Below are positions 25,040 through 34,227 of a stretch of DNA of 64,000 bases, one piece after another. Below the pieces are notes generated by a model. That model did no database searches. It was not told the DNA's origin and was given only the letters and a program-made list of their open reading frames with translations. The translations under genes were made by a program, and so were the position numbers. This stretch comes from Streptomyces sp. NBC_00464 (lineage in GTDB: Bacteria; Actinomycetota; Actinomycetes; Streptomycetales; Streptomycetaceae). Position 1 is the first letter of the stretch. Each line of letters begins with the position of its first letter. The stretch covers positions 1,240,001-1,304,000 of the forward strand of contig NZ_CP107899.1 in assembly GCF_036013915.1 (NCBI RefSeq), written 5' to 3'.

Positions 25040-27751
25040 TCAGCCGGTGGTGCAGGCCTCGTCACCCAGGGCGAACGCGGCCGGTTCGGTGTTGCCCCCC
25101 GTCAGGGTGCCGGTGAACCCGAAGCCCACCGAGGCACCCGGCGCCACCCTGCCGTTCCAGGAGATGCCGGCGGCCTTCACCTTCGTCCCGTCCTGCGTGG
25201 GTGTCGCGTTCCACATCTGGGTGACCTTCTGCCCGTCCGCGAACGTCCAGCCGAGCTGCCAGCCGTCCAGGGCCGCGGTCCCGGTGTTGGTGAGCGTCAC
25301 ATCGGCCTGGAAGCCGCCGGACCACTGGTTGGTGACCTTGTACGTCACCGAACAGGCAGCGTCCCCGGGCGGGTTGCCGGGGTCCGTACCCGGGTCGGTA
25401 CCGGGATCGGTGCCGCCCCCGTCACTGTCCGAGGAGTCGCCGTACATGATTCCGCGCCCGTTGGTCGAGACGTACACCCGCCCGTAGACACGCGGGTCAC
25501 CGGTGATGGCGGCGCCGATCCAGCCCCACTGGTGCGCGTCGTCGTTGATCCGGGTCCAGGTCGTACCCGCGTCCGTGGAACGGAAGACACCGCGCACGCC
25601 GCCGATCTTCGCGGTGACGAAGAGCGTCTGGTACGAGGCTCCCGCGGCCGCCTTGCCGAAGCCGACCGAGTCCGCCTGCTCGACCCCGGACAACTTGGTG
25701 AACGTCGCGCCCGAGTCGGTGGAGTGCCACAGCCCGTAGGCCCCGGTCGCGCTGCCGCCCGCGAGCCACACATCGCCCTCGGTACCCGGCACGGCCTTGA
25801 AGCGGACGTTGCCCTCGGCGGGCAGACCGCTCGACGCCTTCGCGGTGAAGGTGGCGCCGCCGTCCGTGGAGACGTAGAAGGTGCCGGCCTTGTACCCGTA
25901 GAACTTCTTCGGGTTCTTCCGGTCGGACTCGACGGTCGCCCCGGCGGGGATCCCGGTGGACGCCGACCACGAACTCCCGTACCCGGTGGTGTGCTGCACG
26001 CCCACACCCTCCGGGCTCCACACGAACCCACTGGCGTCAGCGGCGGCCGCGACCGTGCCGCCCCCGGTGACCCCGGCGGGCTCGGAACCCTGGAACCAGT
26101 TGGACCCGTTGTCCGTGGAGAAGCCGATGTGCGGAGCGGCGTCGGCGCTGCCGACCCGTACAACCGTGTTGGGGCTGCTCTCCGCGAAGTCGAGGCTGGT
26201 GGTGGAGGTGAGGTTGGGCGAGGTGAACATCATGTCCGGCACGGCATCGAGATCGGTGTGCCGAAAGCCCCCGATGTCGCCGAGCGCGCTGAGGAGCGGG
26301 GCTCCGGACGGCGGGCTCGCCAGGTCGTTGACGGCCGTCTCCTCCAGGCCCTTCACCATCGGCGTGATCTTGAACTGGCTGCCGGAGTCCCAGTTCTCGA
26401 GGTTCTCGGTGCCGTAGATCGTGGCACCGGTGCCATACATCATCCGGTTCGAGTCGAACGGGTCGATCTCCAGCGCCTCCGTCATCCAGCCCAGCTTGGG
26501 CGAGGTCTCCGGCGGCGTCGGATTGGCACCCCAGGTCAGCCAGGGCACGGACGAGACGTCCTGGGTGAAGCGGTTGGTGCGGTTCGGATAGCTGCTGTAG
26601 TCCCAGGCCTGCGTCCAGGTCGCCCCGCTGTCCGTGGAGCGGAAGATCTGGGTGTCCGGCCACCAGGAGCTGTATGCGGTCGCCATCAGGGTGCCGGGCT
26701 GCTGCCGGTCCACGGACAGTCCGCTGAAGCCGTAGTAGGTGTCCGCCTCGGCGACCGGGCTGACGTCCTTCCACTCACCGGTGGCGGTGGCGTAGCGCCA
26801 GATCCGCCCCTTGCCGCCGTCGTACGGGCCGCCGGTGTCGCTCAACGTCAGATACAGATATCCGTTGTCCGAGTCGAGCACCCCCTTGTGGGCCAGGTAT
26901 CCGGTCGGCTGTCCGGCGATCCGTGCCCAGGAGACGCCACCGTCGGTGGAGCGGTAGACGGTGTTCTCCTTGTCGGCGACTCCGACGTAGATGTCCTGCG
27001 TCGCGCTGCCCGCGCTGCCGCTGCGCTCGTCGAAGGTCACCCAGACGATGCCCTGGTTGTCATTGCCGTATCCGCTGGTGTCGGTGGGGTCCTGGGAGTA
27101 GTTGCCCGGGTTCGGGAAGGCCGTCACCTCCGACCAGGTCGCCCCCGAGTCGGTGGAGCGCCACAGGCCCTTGCCGCTGGGCGCACCCAGGTACAGCACG
27201 GAGTTCTTGTTCGGGTCGACCGCGAGGCGCTCACCCATGCCGCGGCCCGGCATGTTGCCGCCGAGCTTGAAGGGGAGAGTGCTGGCCTTCCAGCTGGCAC
27301 CCCGGTCCGAGGAGCGCAGGACCGCACCGTTGGTCGGGTCCCAGCTGTTGGTGTACGTGCCCACGGCGGCGTACACGTTGTCCGGGTCGGCCGAGTCGGA
27401 GGCGAGGCTCACGACACCGGACCAGCCCCAGTGGTCCCAGTCCACCCAGTCGAGCAGCGGTGTCCACTGCTTGCCCGCCTGGTCCCAGCGGTAGGCGCCG
27501 CCGATGTCGGTGCGGGCGTAGGCGAGGTCCTTCTCCGACCGGTTGAAGACGATGCCGGGGACGAAACCGCCACCGTCGATGCGTACGTTCTTCCAGTCGT
27601 ACGTGTCCGCGGCCAGGGACACATCGGATGCTTCGGCGGCCGGTGCGACATCGTTGGCTCGCGCCGATGCGGGGGCGCCAGTGGCGAACAAGCCGGCGGT
27701 GAGAGCAAGTGCTGCCAGGAGGGCGGCAAGGGGTCTGGCGCTTGAGCGCAC
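25040..27751 (-). CDS. Secreted GH74 xyloglucanase with CBM2
   Basis: A 903-residue exported endo-glucanase of family GH74, expected to cut xyloglucan. Seen: signal peptide (ARPLAALLAALALTAGLFATG...), twin seven-bladed propellers (~45-760) full of BNR-type repeats (STDSGATW, STDGGVSW), with two catalytic-type Asp segments, RTDIGGAYRWD near the N terminus and LGDIGGFRHTD about the middle. A GTDP-repeat linker (~775-795) leads to a C-terminal family 2 cellulose-binding module (SVTYKVTNQWSGGFQADVTL-type start, conserved Trp and WNG). GTG 27751 follows GAGAGGAC. A perfect CebR-type palindrome lies 60 bases upstream, so induction by cello-oligosaccharides is inferred. Confidence 0.93.
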   Translation of the reverse strand: MRSSARPLAALLAALALTAGLFATGAPASARANDVAPAAEASDVSLAADTYDWKNVRIDGGGFVPGIVFNRSEKDLAYARTDIGGAYRWDQAGKQWTPLLDWVDWDHWGWSGVVSLASDSADPDNVYAAVGTYTNSWDPTNGAVLRSSDRGASWKASTLPFKLGGNMPGRGMGERLAVDPNKNSVLYLGAPSGKGLWRSTDSGATWSEVTAFPNPGNYSQDPTDTSGYGNDNQGIVWVTFDERSGSAGSATQDIYVGVADKENTVYRSTDGGVSWARIAGQPTGYLAHKGVLDSDNGYLYLTLSDTGGPYDGGKGRIWRYATATGEWKDVSPVAEADTYYGFSGLSVDRQQPGTLMATAYSSWWPDTQIFRSTDSGATWTQAWDYSSYPNRTNRFTQDVSSVPWLTWGANPTPPETSPKLGWMTEALEIDPFDSNRMMYGTGATIYGTENLENWDSGSQFKITPMVKGLEETAVNDLASPPSGAPLLSALGDIGGFRHTDLDAVPDMMFTSPNLTSTTSLDFAESSPNTVVRVGSADAAPHIGFSTDNGSNWFQGSEPAGVTGGGTVAAAADASGFVWSPEGVGVQHTTGYGSSWSASTGIPAGATVESDRKNPKKFYGYKAGTFYVSTDGGATFTAKASSGLPAEGNVRFKAVPGTEGDVWLAGGSATGAYGLWHSTDSGATFTKLSGVEQADSVGFGKAAAGASYQTLFVTAKIGGVRGVFRSTDAGTTWTRINDDAHQWGWIGAAITGDPRVYGRVYVSTNGRGIMYGDSSDSDGGGTDPGTDPGTDPGNPPGDAACSVTYKVTNQWSGGFQADVTLTNTGTAALDGWQLGWTFADGQKVTQMWNATPTQDGTKVKAAGISWNGRVAPGASVGFGFTGTLTGGNTEPAAFALGDEACTTG

Positions 27752-27809
27752 GGAAACGTCCTCTCCGAACGAGACCGCCGACAGCGGCGGTACGGGGCGG
27801 GTGCGGATG

Positions 27810-27823
27810 TGGGAGCGCTCCCA
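27810..27823. promoter_or_regulatory. CebR-type operator upstream of GH74
   Basis: TGGGAGCGCTCCCA is a perfect 14-bp palindrome and equals the published CebR box of Streptomyces cellulase genes. It lies 59 bases upstream of the GH74 start. The rest of the gap to the DedA gene (27824-28215) holds no gene; several GGCGG/CCGCC inverted repeats around 28110-28165 may belong to the dedA promoter. Confidence 0.85.
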
Positions 27824-28215
27824 TTCGCGTCCCGATGGTAGCGGCGCGAACCCGCCACGAGAAGGTGGTGGGCAGGGGTTCATCGGATGACTTGGGCCCG
27901 GCTCGCCGTCACCATTGCGGCAGCCTCACGTAATTCGCCCGTAACGGCGGAGTGGTGACGGCCGGTCCGGACTCCGTCGGCTCCAAGTCAGGTGCTCGAC
28001 CGACCAGTTGATGCGCACCCGACAGCGGGGAGCGCCAGGGGCGGCCACCCGACCGGCGCCGTCGTGGGCCCGAACCTGCGGGAAACCGCAGTACGGACGT
28101 ACGTCATCCCGCACCGAGTACGGCGGCTGTCCGCATACCGCCGCAGGCCGGCGGTTTCTAGCGTTGGCGGGGAGTCGTGGCGCCCGGCCCGGCCCTCCCC
28201 CGTCTGAAGACCCGC

Positions 28216-28881
28216 ATGGATCCCGTGATGCTCGCCCTGCCGCAGGAACCCGCCGGCGGGATCGCCGGCTGGGCGGCCGGCCTCGTCGACACCATGGGCG
28301 GGCCGGGGGCCGGCCTCGCCATCGCGCTGGAGAACCTCTTCCCGCCACTGCCGAGCGAGGTGATCCTGCCGCTGACGGGCTTCGCCGCGGGGCAGGGGGT
28401 GATCTCGCTGGCATCGGCGCTGTTCTGGACCACGCTGGGTTCGGTGGCCGGGGCGGCCACCCTGTACTGGATCGGGATGCTGTTCGGCCGCGAGCGGATG
28501 CATGCCCTGTGGGCGCGGCTTCCGCTGGTCACAGGCTCCGACCTGGAGCGCACGGAGGCCTGGTTCGTCAGACACGGTACGAAGGCCGTGCTGCTCGGGC
28601 GCATGGTGCCGATCTTCCGGAGCCTGATCTCCGTACCGGCGGGCCTGGAACGGATGCCGCTGCCGGTGTTCCTCGGGCTGACCGCTGTGGGCAGTCTGGC
28701 GTGGAACTCGGTTCTGGTGATGGCGGGTTACTGGCTCGGCGACCAGTGGGACACGGTGGAGACCTACGTCGGATTCCTCTCCAAGGCCGTACTGCTGCTC
28801 GTCCTCGTGGCGCTCGCGCTCTACGTGGTGGTGCGCGTCCGGTCCGGGCGGGCGCGAGCCCAGCACCGCCGTACCCCCTGA
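28216..28881 (+). CDS. DedA-family membrane protein
   Basis: About 221 residues with five or so hydrophobic segments. Seen: IALENLFPPLPSEVILPLTGF (DedA re-entrant loop with E and P positions), LYWIGMLFGR, and LLGRMVPIFRSLISVPAGLERMP, the conserved second re-entrant loop with RxxPxxRxxxxxxAG. DedA/VTT proteins are thought to move or scramble lipids such as undecaprenyl phosphate or phosphatidylethanolamine. ATG 28216 is tentative: GTG 28177 is also possible. Followed by a two-component system in the same direction. Confidence 0.85.
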   Translation: MDPVMLALPQEPAGGIAGWAAGLVDTMGGPGAGLAIALENLFPPLPSEVILPLTGFAAGQGVISLASALFWTTLGSVAGAATLYWIGMLFGRERMHALWARLPLVTGSDLERTEAWFVRHGTKAVLLGRMVPIFRSLISVPAGLERMPLPVFLGLTAVGSLAWNSVLVMAGYWLGDQWDTVETYVGFLSKAVLLLVLVALALYVVVRVRSGRARAQHRRTP

Positions 28882-28928
28882 CGTGCGACGCGAGCCCGGC
28901 ACGACTCACACGAAAGGCGCTAGGGTCG

Positions 28929-30143
28929 GTGAACGTGACGAGCGATGCGGCAGACACCTTCGCTCCTCCCCCCTCTCCGCATCCGGCCGACGCCCCGGCC
29001 GGACGTGTTGGCCGCTTCGCCGGCCGGGTGTCCGGGGTCGCGGGAGCACTCCTCGGCTGTCTGACCGCGCTGGCCGCTCTCCTCTACTTCGCCCTGGCCG
29101 GAGCGCTACTGGGTGCCTTCCTCCTGTGGCCGCGCACCCGCCGCCGTGCGCGGGCCCTCCTGGTCGCGGGGGCCAGAAGACTGACGACTGTCGAACGATG
29201 GCGCCGGTCCTTCTTCTTCCATGACCGGTTTCCCGAACACCGCGCCTCCGACCAGCAGGTCCTGCGCTATCTGGCCTCCCGCACCTGTGCGGGGCTGCTG
29301 TGCGCGGTGGTGACCGGGCTGCTGCTCTTCGGCCTCGTGCTGGCCGGGCTGCTCGCGGCCGGGGTCGCCCGGTCGACGCTGAGCTGGCAGGAGTTGCTCA
29401 CCCAGGCGGCCCTCGGCTCCGTGCTGCTCTTCCTGGACGTGCAGGGGCTGTTCTCGCTCGCCGCGCTGGATGCCCGGCTCGCGCGGGAGTGTTTCGGGCC
29501 CGGTGAGCGGGAACTGCTGGAACGGCGTATCGGTGAACTCGCCGCGAGCCGCGCCGCGGTGGTGCGGGCGGTGGACCGCGAGCGGCAGCGCGTCGAGCGC
29601 GATCTGCATGACGGCGTCCAGCAGCGGCTCGTCGCGCTCGCGATGCTGCTCGGCCGGGCCCGTCGCGCCCGCGACGCCGAGCAGGCGGACGCGCTCCTGG
29701 CACAGGCGCACAAGGAGTCGGGCGAGGTGCTCGCCGAACTGCGCGAGGTGGCCTGGCGGGTCTATCCGACGGCGCTCGACAGCCTGGGGCTGCGCGAGGC
29801 GCTGGGCGGAGTGGCGGAGCGGTGCTCCCTCCCCGTCCGGGTGGCGTACGACGTGTCCGGGCCGCTGCCGACGTCCGTCGAGACGGCCGCGTACTTCGTC
29901 GTCTCGGAGTCCGTGACGAATGCCGCCAAGCACTCCGGTGCCGGAAACATCCTCGTGAGCGTCACACGACGGGACGAGGTTCTCACCGTGCTCGTCCGAG
30001 ACGACGGCACCGGCGGCGCGGACCCGGACGGCAGCGGACTGGCCGGGCTGCGCGGCCGGGTCGCCGCGCTCGACGGCATGTTGGACGTCCACAGCCCCGC
30101 CGGGGGCCCCACCATCGTGACCGCGGAGCTGCCGTGCGTGTGA
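28929..30143 (+). CDS. NarL-type sensor histidine kinase
   Basis: About 404 residues. Seen: four membrane segments in two pairs (~35-67 and ~118-180), HisKA_3 dimerisation region with phospho-acceptor His227 in ERDLHDGVQQRL, and a HATPase_c domain with N box SESVTNAAKHSGA and a VRDDGTGGADPDGSGLAGLRGR G1/G2 region. There is no large extracellular domain, so it probably senses the membrane or an intramembrane stimulus. GTG 28929 is chosen; GTG 28935 is equally possible. Its 3' end overlaps the response regulator by ten bases, so the two form one signalling unit. Confidence 0.9.
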   Translation: MNVTSDAADTFAPPPSPHPADAPAGRVGRFAGRVSGVAGALLGCLTALAALLYFALAGALLGAFLLWPRTRRRARALLVAGARRLTTVERWRRSFFFHDRFPEHRASDQQVLRYLASRTCAGLLCAVVTGLLLFGLVLAGLLAAGVARSTLSWQELLTQAALGSVLLFLDVQGLFSLAALDARLARECFGPGERELLERRIGELAASRAAVVRAVDRERQRVERDLHDGVQQRLVALAMLLGRARRARDAEQADALLAQAHKESGEVLAELREVAWRVYPTALDSLGLREALGGVAERCSLPVRVAYDVSGPLPTSVETAAYFVVSESVTNAAKHSGAGNILVSVTRRDEVLTVLVRDDGTGGADPDGSGLAGLRGRVAALDGMLDVHSPAGGPTIVTAELPCV

Positions 30144-30778
30144 TTCTCGCCGAGGACTCGACCCTTCTGAGGGAAGGACTGGTCCGGCTGCTCACCGAGG
30201 AGGGGCACGAAGTGATCTCCGCGGTGGGCGACGCCGAGGCCCTGTTGTCGGAGGTGGCCGCGCAGTCGCCGGACATCGTCGTCACAGACATCCGGATGCC
30301 GCCCACGCACAAGGACGAGGGCCTGCGCGCCGCGGTGGAGATCCGCAGTCGATGGCCGGACGTCGGTGTGCTCGTCCTGTCCCAGTACGTGGAGCGCGCC
30401 TATGCCGCCCAGTTGCTCGCCTCAAACGCTGAACGGGTCGGCTACCTCCTCAAGGACCGGGTCGCACAGGTGGAGGAGTTCCTCGACTCTCTGGAGCGGA
30501 TCCATGCGGGCGGGGCCGTCTTCGACCCCGAAGTCGTACGGCAGTTGGTCATCCGCAGCGCACACGGCGACCCGTTGTCGCGGCTGACACCGCGCGAGCG
30601 CACCGTTCTGGAGGCGCTGGCCCAGGGCTACACGAATGCGGCCATCGCACAGAAGCTGCACATCTCGCTCAGCGCGGTCGAGAAGAACCTGAACACGGTC
30701 TTCGACAAACTGGGGCTGGCGCACACCACCGGCTACAACCGGCGGATCCTCGCCGTGCTGCGCTATCTGGAGGCGTGA
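30134..30778 (+). CDS. LuxR/NarL-family response regulator
   Basis: 214 residues. Seen: receiver domain with acidic pocket E7-D8, phospho-acceptor D52 in IVVTDIRMPP, and K-containing YLLKDRV; C-terminal LuxR helix-turn-helix with LTPRERTVLEALAQGYTNAA and LHISLSAVEKNLNTVFDKLG. Start GTG 30134 lies inside the histidine kinase gene (10-base overlap), indicating coupled translation and cognate pairing. Target genes are unknown; no repeated operator was seen next to it. Confidence 0.93.
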   Translation: MRVILAEDSTLLREGLVRLLTEEGHEVISAVGDAEALLSEVAAQSPDIVVTDIRMPPTHKDEGLRAAVEIRSRWPDVGVLVLSQYVERAYAAQLLASNAERVGYLLKDRVAQVEEFLDSLERIHAGGAVFDPEVVRQLVIRSAHGDPLSRLTPRERTVLEALAQGYTNAAIAQKLHISLSAVEKNLNTVFDKLGLAHTTGYNRRILAVLRYLEA

Positions 30779-30802
30779 GCGCGGCATCGCCGGCGGCTCA
30801 CG

Positions 30803-31204
30803 TCAGTACCAGTCGCCCATCCCGGGCGGGTCGCACAGTTCGAGTACCACTTCGCCCGCTTCGGAGGTCCTGCCGCCGACGGGCCGGACCCGGTCACCGA
30901 CGCTCACCAGGTGCGGGGCCGCGCCCACGATGCGGCACCGGTACACGAAGCCTTCGGGGAACCGGACCAGGGACTCGTTACGCATGACCCGCGAGTAGCG
31001 GTTCACGACACTGGACCGCACGACGACACCGTGGCCGTCGCTCTGCTCCGACTCCAGATCGCTCGACGCGCAGACGGGGCACAGGAGTTTACGGAAGGAG
31101 GCGGTGCCGCACCATCGGCACACCTGGTACACCAGACCCTCCGCGCTGTGGGGCTCCGCTGCGTCGCGAGCAGTGGGTTCCACGTCGATTCCGGTGATGG
31201 ACAC
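30803..31204 (-). CDS. Zinc-ribbon/OB-fold (DUF35-like) protein
   Basis: 133 residues. Seen: a rubredoxin-like zinc ribbon with C29-x2-C32 and C42-x2-C45 (VCRWCGTASFRKLLCPVC), then an OB-like domain with GVVVRSSVVNRYSRVMR, FVYRCRIVGAAPHL and SVGDRVRPVG. DUF35-type proteins often accompany thiolases and acyl-CoA enzymes and are thought to bind acyl-CoA or assist acyl-transfer. No thiolase is next to it here; the nearest are the electron-transfer flavoprotein genes beyond the TetR gene. GTG 31204 has GGGAGG about eight bases upstream. Confidence 0.75.
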   Translation of the reverse strand: MSITGIDVEPTARDAAEPHSAEGLVYQVCRWCGTASFRKLLCPVCASSDLESEQSDGHGVVVRSSVVNRYSRVMRNESLVRFPEGFVYRCRIVGAAPHLVSVGDRVRPVGGRTSEAGEVVLELCDPPGMGDWY

Positions 31205-31316
31205 GTCTCGGCCTCCCGCGCTCGACTCGGTGCGTCGCACCTGTGGCGACGGCACCTCGGCACCGTATGGCACTTAGTTCCATGAAGTAAAGGTACTGAG
31301 TGCCGAGAAGAGTTGA

Positions 31317-31344
31317 ACCACTGAGTGAACTACCTCTCAGTGGT
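31317..31344 (-). terminator. Hairpin at the 3' end of the tetR gene
   Basis: ACCACTGAG (31317-31325) and CTCAGTGGT (31336-31344) are perfect 9-bp arms around a 10-base loop, overlapping the tetR stop codon. A second imperfect inverted repeat (GGCACTTAGT 31269-31278 / ACTGAGTGCC 31295-31304) precedes it and may be an operator of the zinc-ribbon gene. Confidence 0.5.
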
Positions 31345-32052
31345 GCCCCGTTCCTCGCCGAATGCCGATTCGATGCGCTGCACGACGCGCCACATCGGTG
31401 CACCCTTCGGCGCGATCATCACGATCACGTCGTCCTCGGTGGCGGGCGCGGACGGGCGTTCGGCCGCCGATCCCCAGACGGCGCGGACGAGTTCGAGCGC
31501 CCGGTCGACCTCGGCGCCGGCATCGCCCCGGCCGCCCGAACGCAGCCAGGACCGCAGCCCGTTGTTGTGCGCCGCGACCACCGATGCGGCGATCACCTCG
31601 GCACGCAGGGCAGCGTCCGGAGCGCCGGACCACCGGCGCTCCATGTACCCGGCCATGGTCCGCTCGTAGCGGCGCACGACGGACAGTTCATAGGTGCGCA
31701 GGCCGGGCACCTCCCGGGTGAGCCGGTAGCGCTGCACGGAGAACTCCGGCTTCTCGGCGTACATCCGCAGCACCAGCCGGGCCGCCTCGCACACCGCCTC
31801 CACCGGGTCGCCCTCGCCGGCGGCCTCCAGGAAGGCGGTCATGTCCGCTAGGCACCGCTCGTGATCGGGAAAGACCGCGTCCTCTTTCGAGGGGAAGTAG
31901 CGGAAGAAGGACCGCCGCCCCACTCCGGCACTGGCGACGATGTCGTCCACCGTGGTCCGCTCGAATCCACGCTCCATGAAGAGCGCGAAGGCCGCCTCGG
32001 CAAGCACGTCACGCATGGGGGGCTTCTTGGCCGGCCCGCGGTCATCGGTCAT
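31330..32052 (-). CDS. TetR-family transcriptional regulator
   Basis: 240 residues. Seen: N-terminal TetR helix-turn-helix: RDVLAEAAFALFMERGFERTT, VDDIVASAGVGRRSFFRYFPSKED (~16-60), followed by a helical ligand-binding domain without recognised relatives. ATG 32052 (MTDDRGPAKKP) is the likely start; the frame opens at 32088. It is divergent from etfB, and two direct copies of a 10-bp motif lie in the shared 110-base promoter region, so it probably controls etfBA and perhaps itself; fatty-acid-linked regulation is an inference from the neighbours. Confidence 0.88.
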   Translation of the reverse strand: MTDDRGPAKKPPMRDVLAEAAFALFMERGFERTTVDDIVASAGVGRRSFFRYFPSKEDAVFPDHERCLADMTAFLEAAGEGDPVEAVCEAARLVLRMYAEKPEFSVQRYRLTREVPGLRTYELSVVRRYERTMAGYMERRWSGAPDAALRAEVIAASVVAAHNNGLRSWLRSGGRGDAGAEVDRALELVRAVWGSAAERPSAPATEDDVIVMIAPKGAPMWRVVQRIESAFGEERGTTER

Positions 32053-32086
32053 GCCGGAAACGTAGCACCGGAAACGCATATCCGGC

Positions 32087-32118
32087 ACTGGGTACCTTTA
32101 CGAAGGGTACTGGGTACC
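32087..32118. promoter_or_regulatory. Paired ACTGGGTACC direct repeats between tetR and etfB
   Basis: ACTGGGTACC occurs perfectly at 32087-32096 and 32109-32118, exactly 22 bp apart (two helical turns), so bound protein would sit on one DNA face. Each copy contains the GGTACC palindrome. A likely operator for the divergent TetR protein in front of etfB. Confidence 0.6.
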
Positions 32119-32162
32119 ATAGGATCGCCGAAGAGACACCACGAAGTACAGGGAGAGCCGGC

Positions 32163-32948
32163 GTGAGCTTGAGGATCGTTGTCTGTGTGAAGTACGTGCC
32201 CGACGCGACCGGTGACCGGCATTTCGCCGATGACCTGACGTTGGATCGTGAGGATGTCGACGGGCTGCTGTCGGAGCTGGATGAGTACGCGGTCGAGCAG
32301 GCGTTGCAGATCGCGGATGCGGCGGACGATGCGGAGGTCACCGTGTTGACGGTGGGTCCGGAGGATGCCAAGGACGCGTTGCGCAAGGCGTTGTCGATGG
32401 GTGCGGACAAGGCTGTCCACGTCGAGGACGACGATCTGCACGGCACGGACGCGATCGGTACGTCGCTGGTGCTGGCGAAGGCGATCGAGAAGACGGGCTA
32501 TGACCTGGTGATCTCGGGGATGGCGTCGACGGACGGCACGATGGGTGTGGTTCCGGCGCTGCTGGCCGAGCGGCTGGGTGTGCCGCAGGTGACGCTGCTG
32601 TCCGAGGTTTCCGTGGAGGGCGGTGTCGTGCGGGGTCGTCGTGATGGTGACTCGGCGTCGGAGCAGCTGGAGGCGTCGTTGCCGGCGGTGGTGTCGGTGA
32701 CCGACCAGTCCGGCGAAGCGCGTTACCCGTCGTTCAAGGGGATCATGGCGGCGAAGAAGAAGCCGGTCGAGTCGCTGGATCTGGATGATCTGGGGATCGA
32801 CGCGGACGAGGTGGGTCTGGGTGGTTCCTGGACCGCGGTCGACTCCGCGGCCGCACGTCCGGCCCGCACCGCGGGCACGATCGTCAAGGACGAGGGCGAG
32901 GGCGGCAAGGCTCTGGCCGAGTTCCTGGCCGGCCAGAAGTTCGTCTGA
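32163..32948 (+). CDS. etfB: Electron transfer flavoprotein beta subunit
   Basis: 261 residues. Seen: RIVVCVKYVPDATGDRHF start typical of EtfB, LSELDEYAVEQALQIAD (the recognition-type region), VLTVGPEDAKDALRKALSMGADKAVHV and GMASTDGTMGVVPALLAE (AMP-binding DG-T-G motif). With EtfA it takes electrons from acyl-CoA dehydrogenases and passes them to the quinone pool. GTG 32163; etfA follows after 57 bases. Probably controlled by the divergent TetR protein. Confidence 0.95.
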   Translation: MSLRIVVCVKYVPDATGDRHFADDLTLDREDVDGLLSELDEYAVEQALQIADAADDAEVTVLTVGPEDAKDALRKALSMGADKAVHVEDDDLHGTDAIGTSLVLAKAIEKTGYDLVISGMASTDGTMGVVPALLAERLGVPQVTLLSEVSVEGGVVRGRRDGDSASEQLEASLPAVVSVTDQSGEARYPSFKGIMAAKKKPVESLDLDDLGIDADEVGLGGSWTAVDSAAARPARTAGTIVKDEGEGGKALAEFLAGQKFV

Positions 32949-33005
32949 TCCCGTACGCGCGTTCCTTCGTTGTTTCTTCGTTCAATCGCAGGAGATTGAA
33001 GTCCC

Positions 33006-33968
33006 ATGGCTGAAGTTCTCGTCTTTGTCGATCACGTGGACGGTGCGGTCCGTAAGCCCACGCTGGAGCTGTTGACGCTGGCGCGCCGGATCGGTGAGCC
33101 GGTCGCCGTGGCGCTGGGCAACGGTGCCGCGGACACCGCCGCCGTGCTCGCGGAGCACGGTGCGGTCAAGGTCCTGACCGCCGACGCCTCCGAGTTCGCC
33201 GACTACCTCGTCGTTCCGAAGGTCGACGCGCTGCAGGCGGCCTACGACGCGGTGTCGCCGGCCGCCGTGCTGCTGCCCTCGTCCGCGGAGGCCAAGGAGA
33301 TCGCGGCCCGTCTCGCGGTCCGGATCGGTTCCGGCATCATCACCGACGCCGTCGACCTGGAGGCCGGCGATCAGGGCCCGGTCGCCACGCAGTCCGCGTT
33401 CGCCGCCTCGTACACCACCAAGTCCCGTGTCTCCAAGGGCATCCCGGTCGTCACGGTCAAGCCGAACTCGGCCCCCGTCGAGCCGGCTCCGGCAGCCGGT
33501 GCCGTGGAGGCCCTCGCGGTCTCCTTCTCGGCGCAGGCCACCGGCACCAAGGTCGTCTCCCGTACCCCGCGTGAGTCGACGGGGCGCCCGGAGTTGACGG
33601 AGGCCGCGATCGTGGTCTCGGGCGGCCGTGGTGTCAACGGTGCGGAGAACTTCCACATCATCGAGGCGCTCGCGGACTCGCTGGGTGCGGCGGTCGGTGC
33701 CTCGCGCGCCGCGGTCGACGCGGGCTGGTACCCGCACACCAACCAGGTCGGCCAGACCGGTAAGTCCGTCTCGCCGCAGCTGTACATCGCCTCGGGTATC
33801 TCGGGCGCGATCCAGCACCGGGCGGGTATGCAGACCTCGAAGACGATCGTCGCGATCAACAAGGACGCCGAGGCCCCGATCTTCGACCTCGTCGACTACG
33901 GCGTCGTCGGCGACCTCTTCAACGTCGTCCCGCAGCTCACCGACGAGGTCACCGCCCGCAAGGGCTGA
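33006..33968 (+). CDS. etfA: Electron transfer flavoprotein alpha subunit
   Basis: 320 residues. Seen: N-terminal [24 protein letters not shown]-like nucleotide fold, and the C-terminal FAD domain with [36 protein letters not shown] (shortened: [19 protein letters not shown]) and [17 protein letters not shown], which bind FAD. ATG 33006 has an AGGAGATTGAAG ribosome site. A strong hairpin ends the unit at 33999-34033. Confidence 0.95.
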   Translation: MAEVLVFVDHVDGAVRKPTLELLTLARRIGEPVAVALGNGAADTAAVLAEHGAVKVLTADASEFADYLVVPKVDALQAAYDAVSPAAVLLPSSAEAKEIAARLAVRIGSGIITDAVDLEAGDQGPVATQSAFAASYTTKSRVSKGIPVVTVKPNSAPVEPAPAAGAVEALAVSFSAQATGTKVVSRTPRESTGRPELTEAAIVVSGGRGVNGAENFHIIEALADSLGAAVGASRAAVDAGWYPHTNQVGQTGKSVSPQLYIASGISGAIQHRAGMQTSKTIVAINKDAEAPIFDLVDYGVVGDLFNVVPQLTDEVTARKG

Positions 33969-33998
33969 CCCCTCGGCCGGCACGCACGGCCAACGGCC

Positions 33999-34033
33999 CG
34001 GGGCCGCACGGTGAAACCCACCGCGCGGCCCCG
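33999..34033 (+). terminator. Terminator after etfBA
   Basis: CGGGGCCGC (33999-34007) pairs with GCGGCCCCG (34025-34033); inside it CGGTG pairs with CACCG. Thirty bases downstream of the etfA stop. Confidence 0.7.
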
Positions 34034-34227
34034 CACTGTTGTCCCGTCGCATCCCCTGTCCCGTCGCATCCCCCTGTCCGTCGCCTGCCTGCCCGTCACC
34101 CGTTCGGACTCGCTCACCTAGTCGGGTGAGAGCAGCCGAACAAGGCTGAGGACGAATCGACGATGTTCGCAGCCCTTTCGGTCCCGCGTGAGCGGCCGGT
34201 GGCCGCGACGGACGGGAGCTGTTCGTC

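Noticed and set aside
24254..27745. A 1,163-codon plus-strand frame opposite the GH74 gene
   Set aside because: No motif, skewed composition, and the opposite strand encodes a complete GH74-CBM2 protein with signal peptide and ribosome site.
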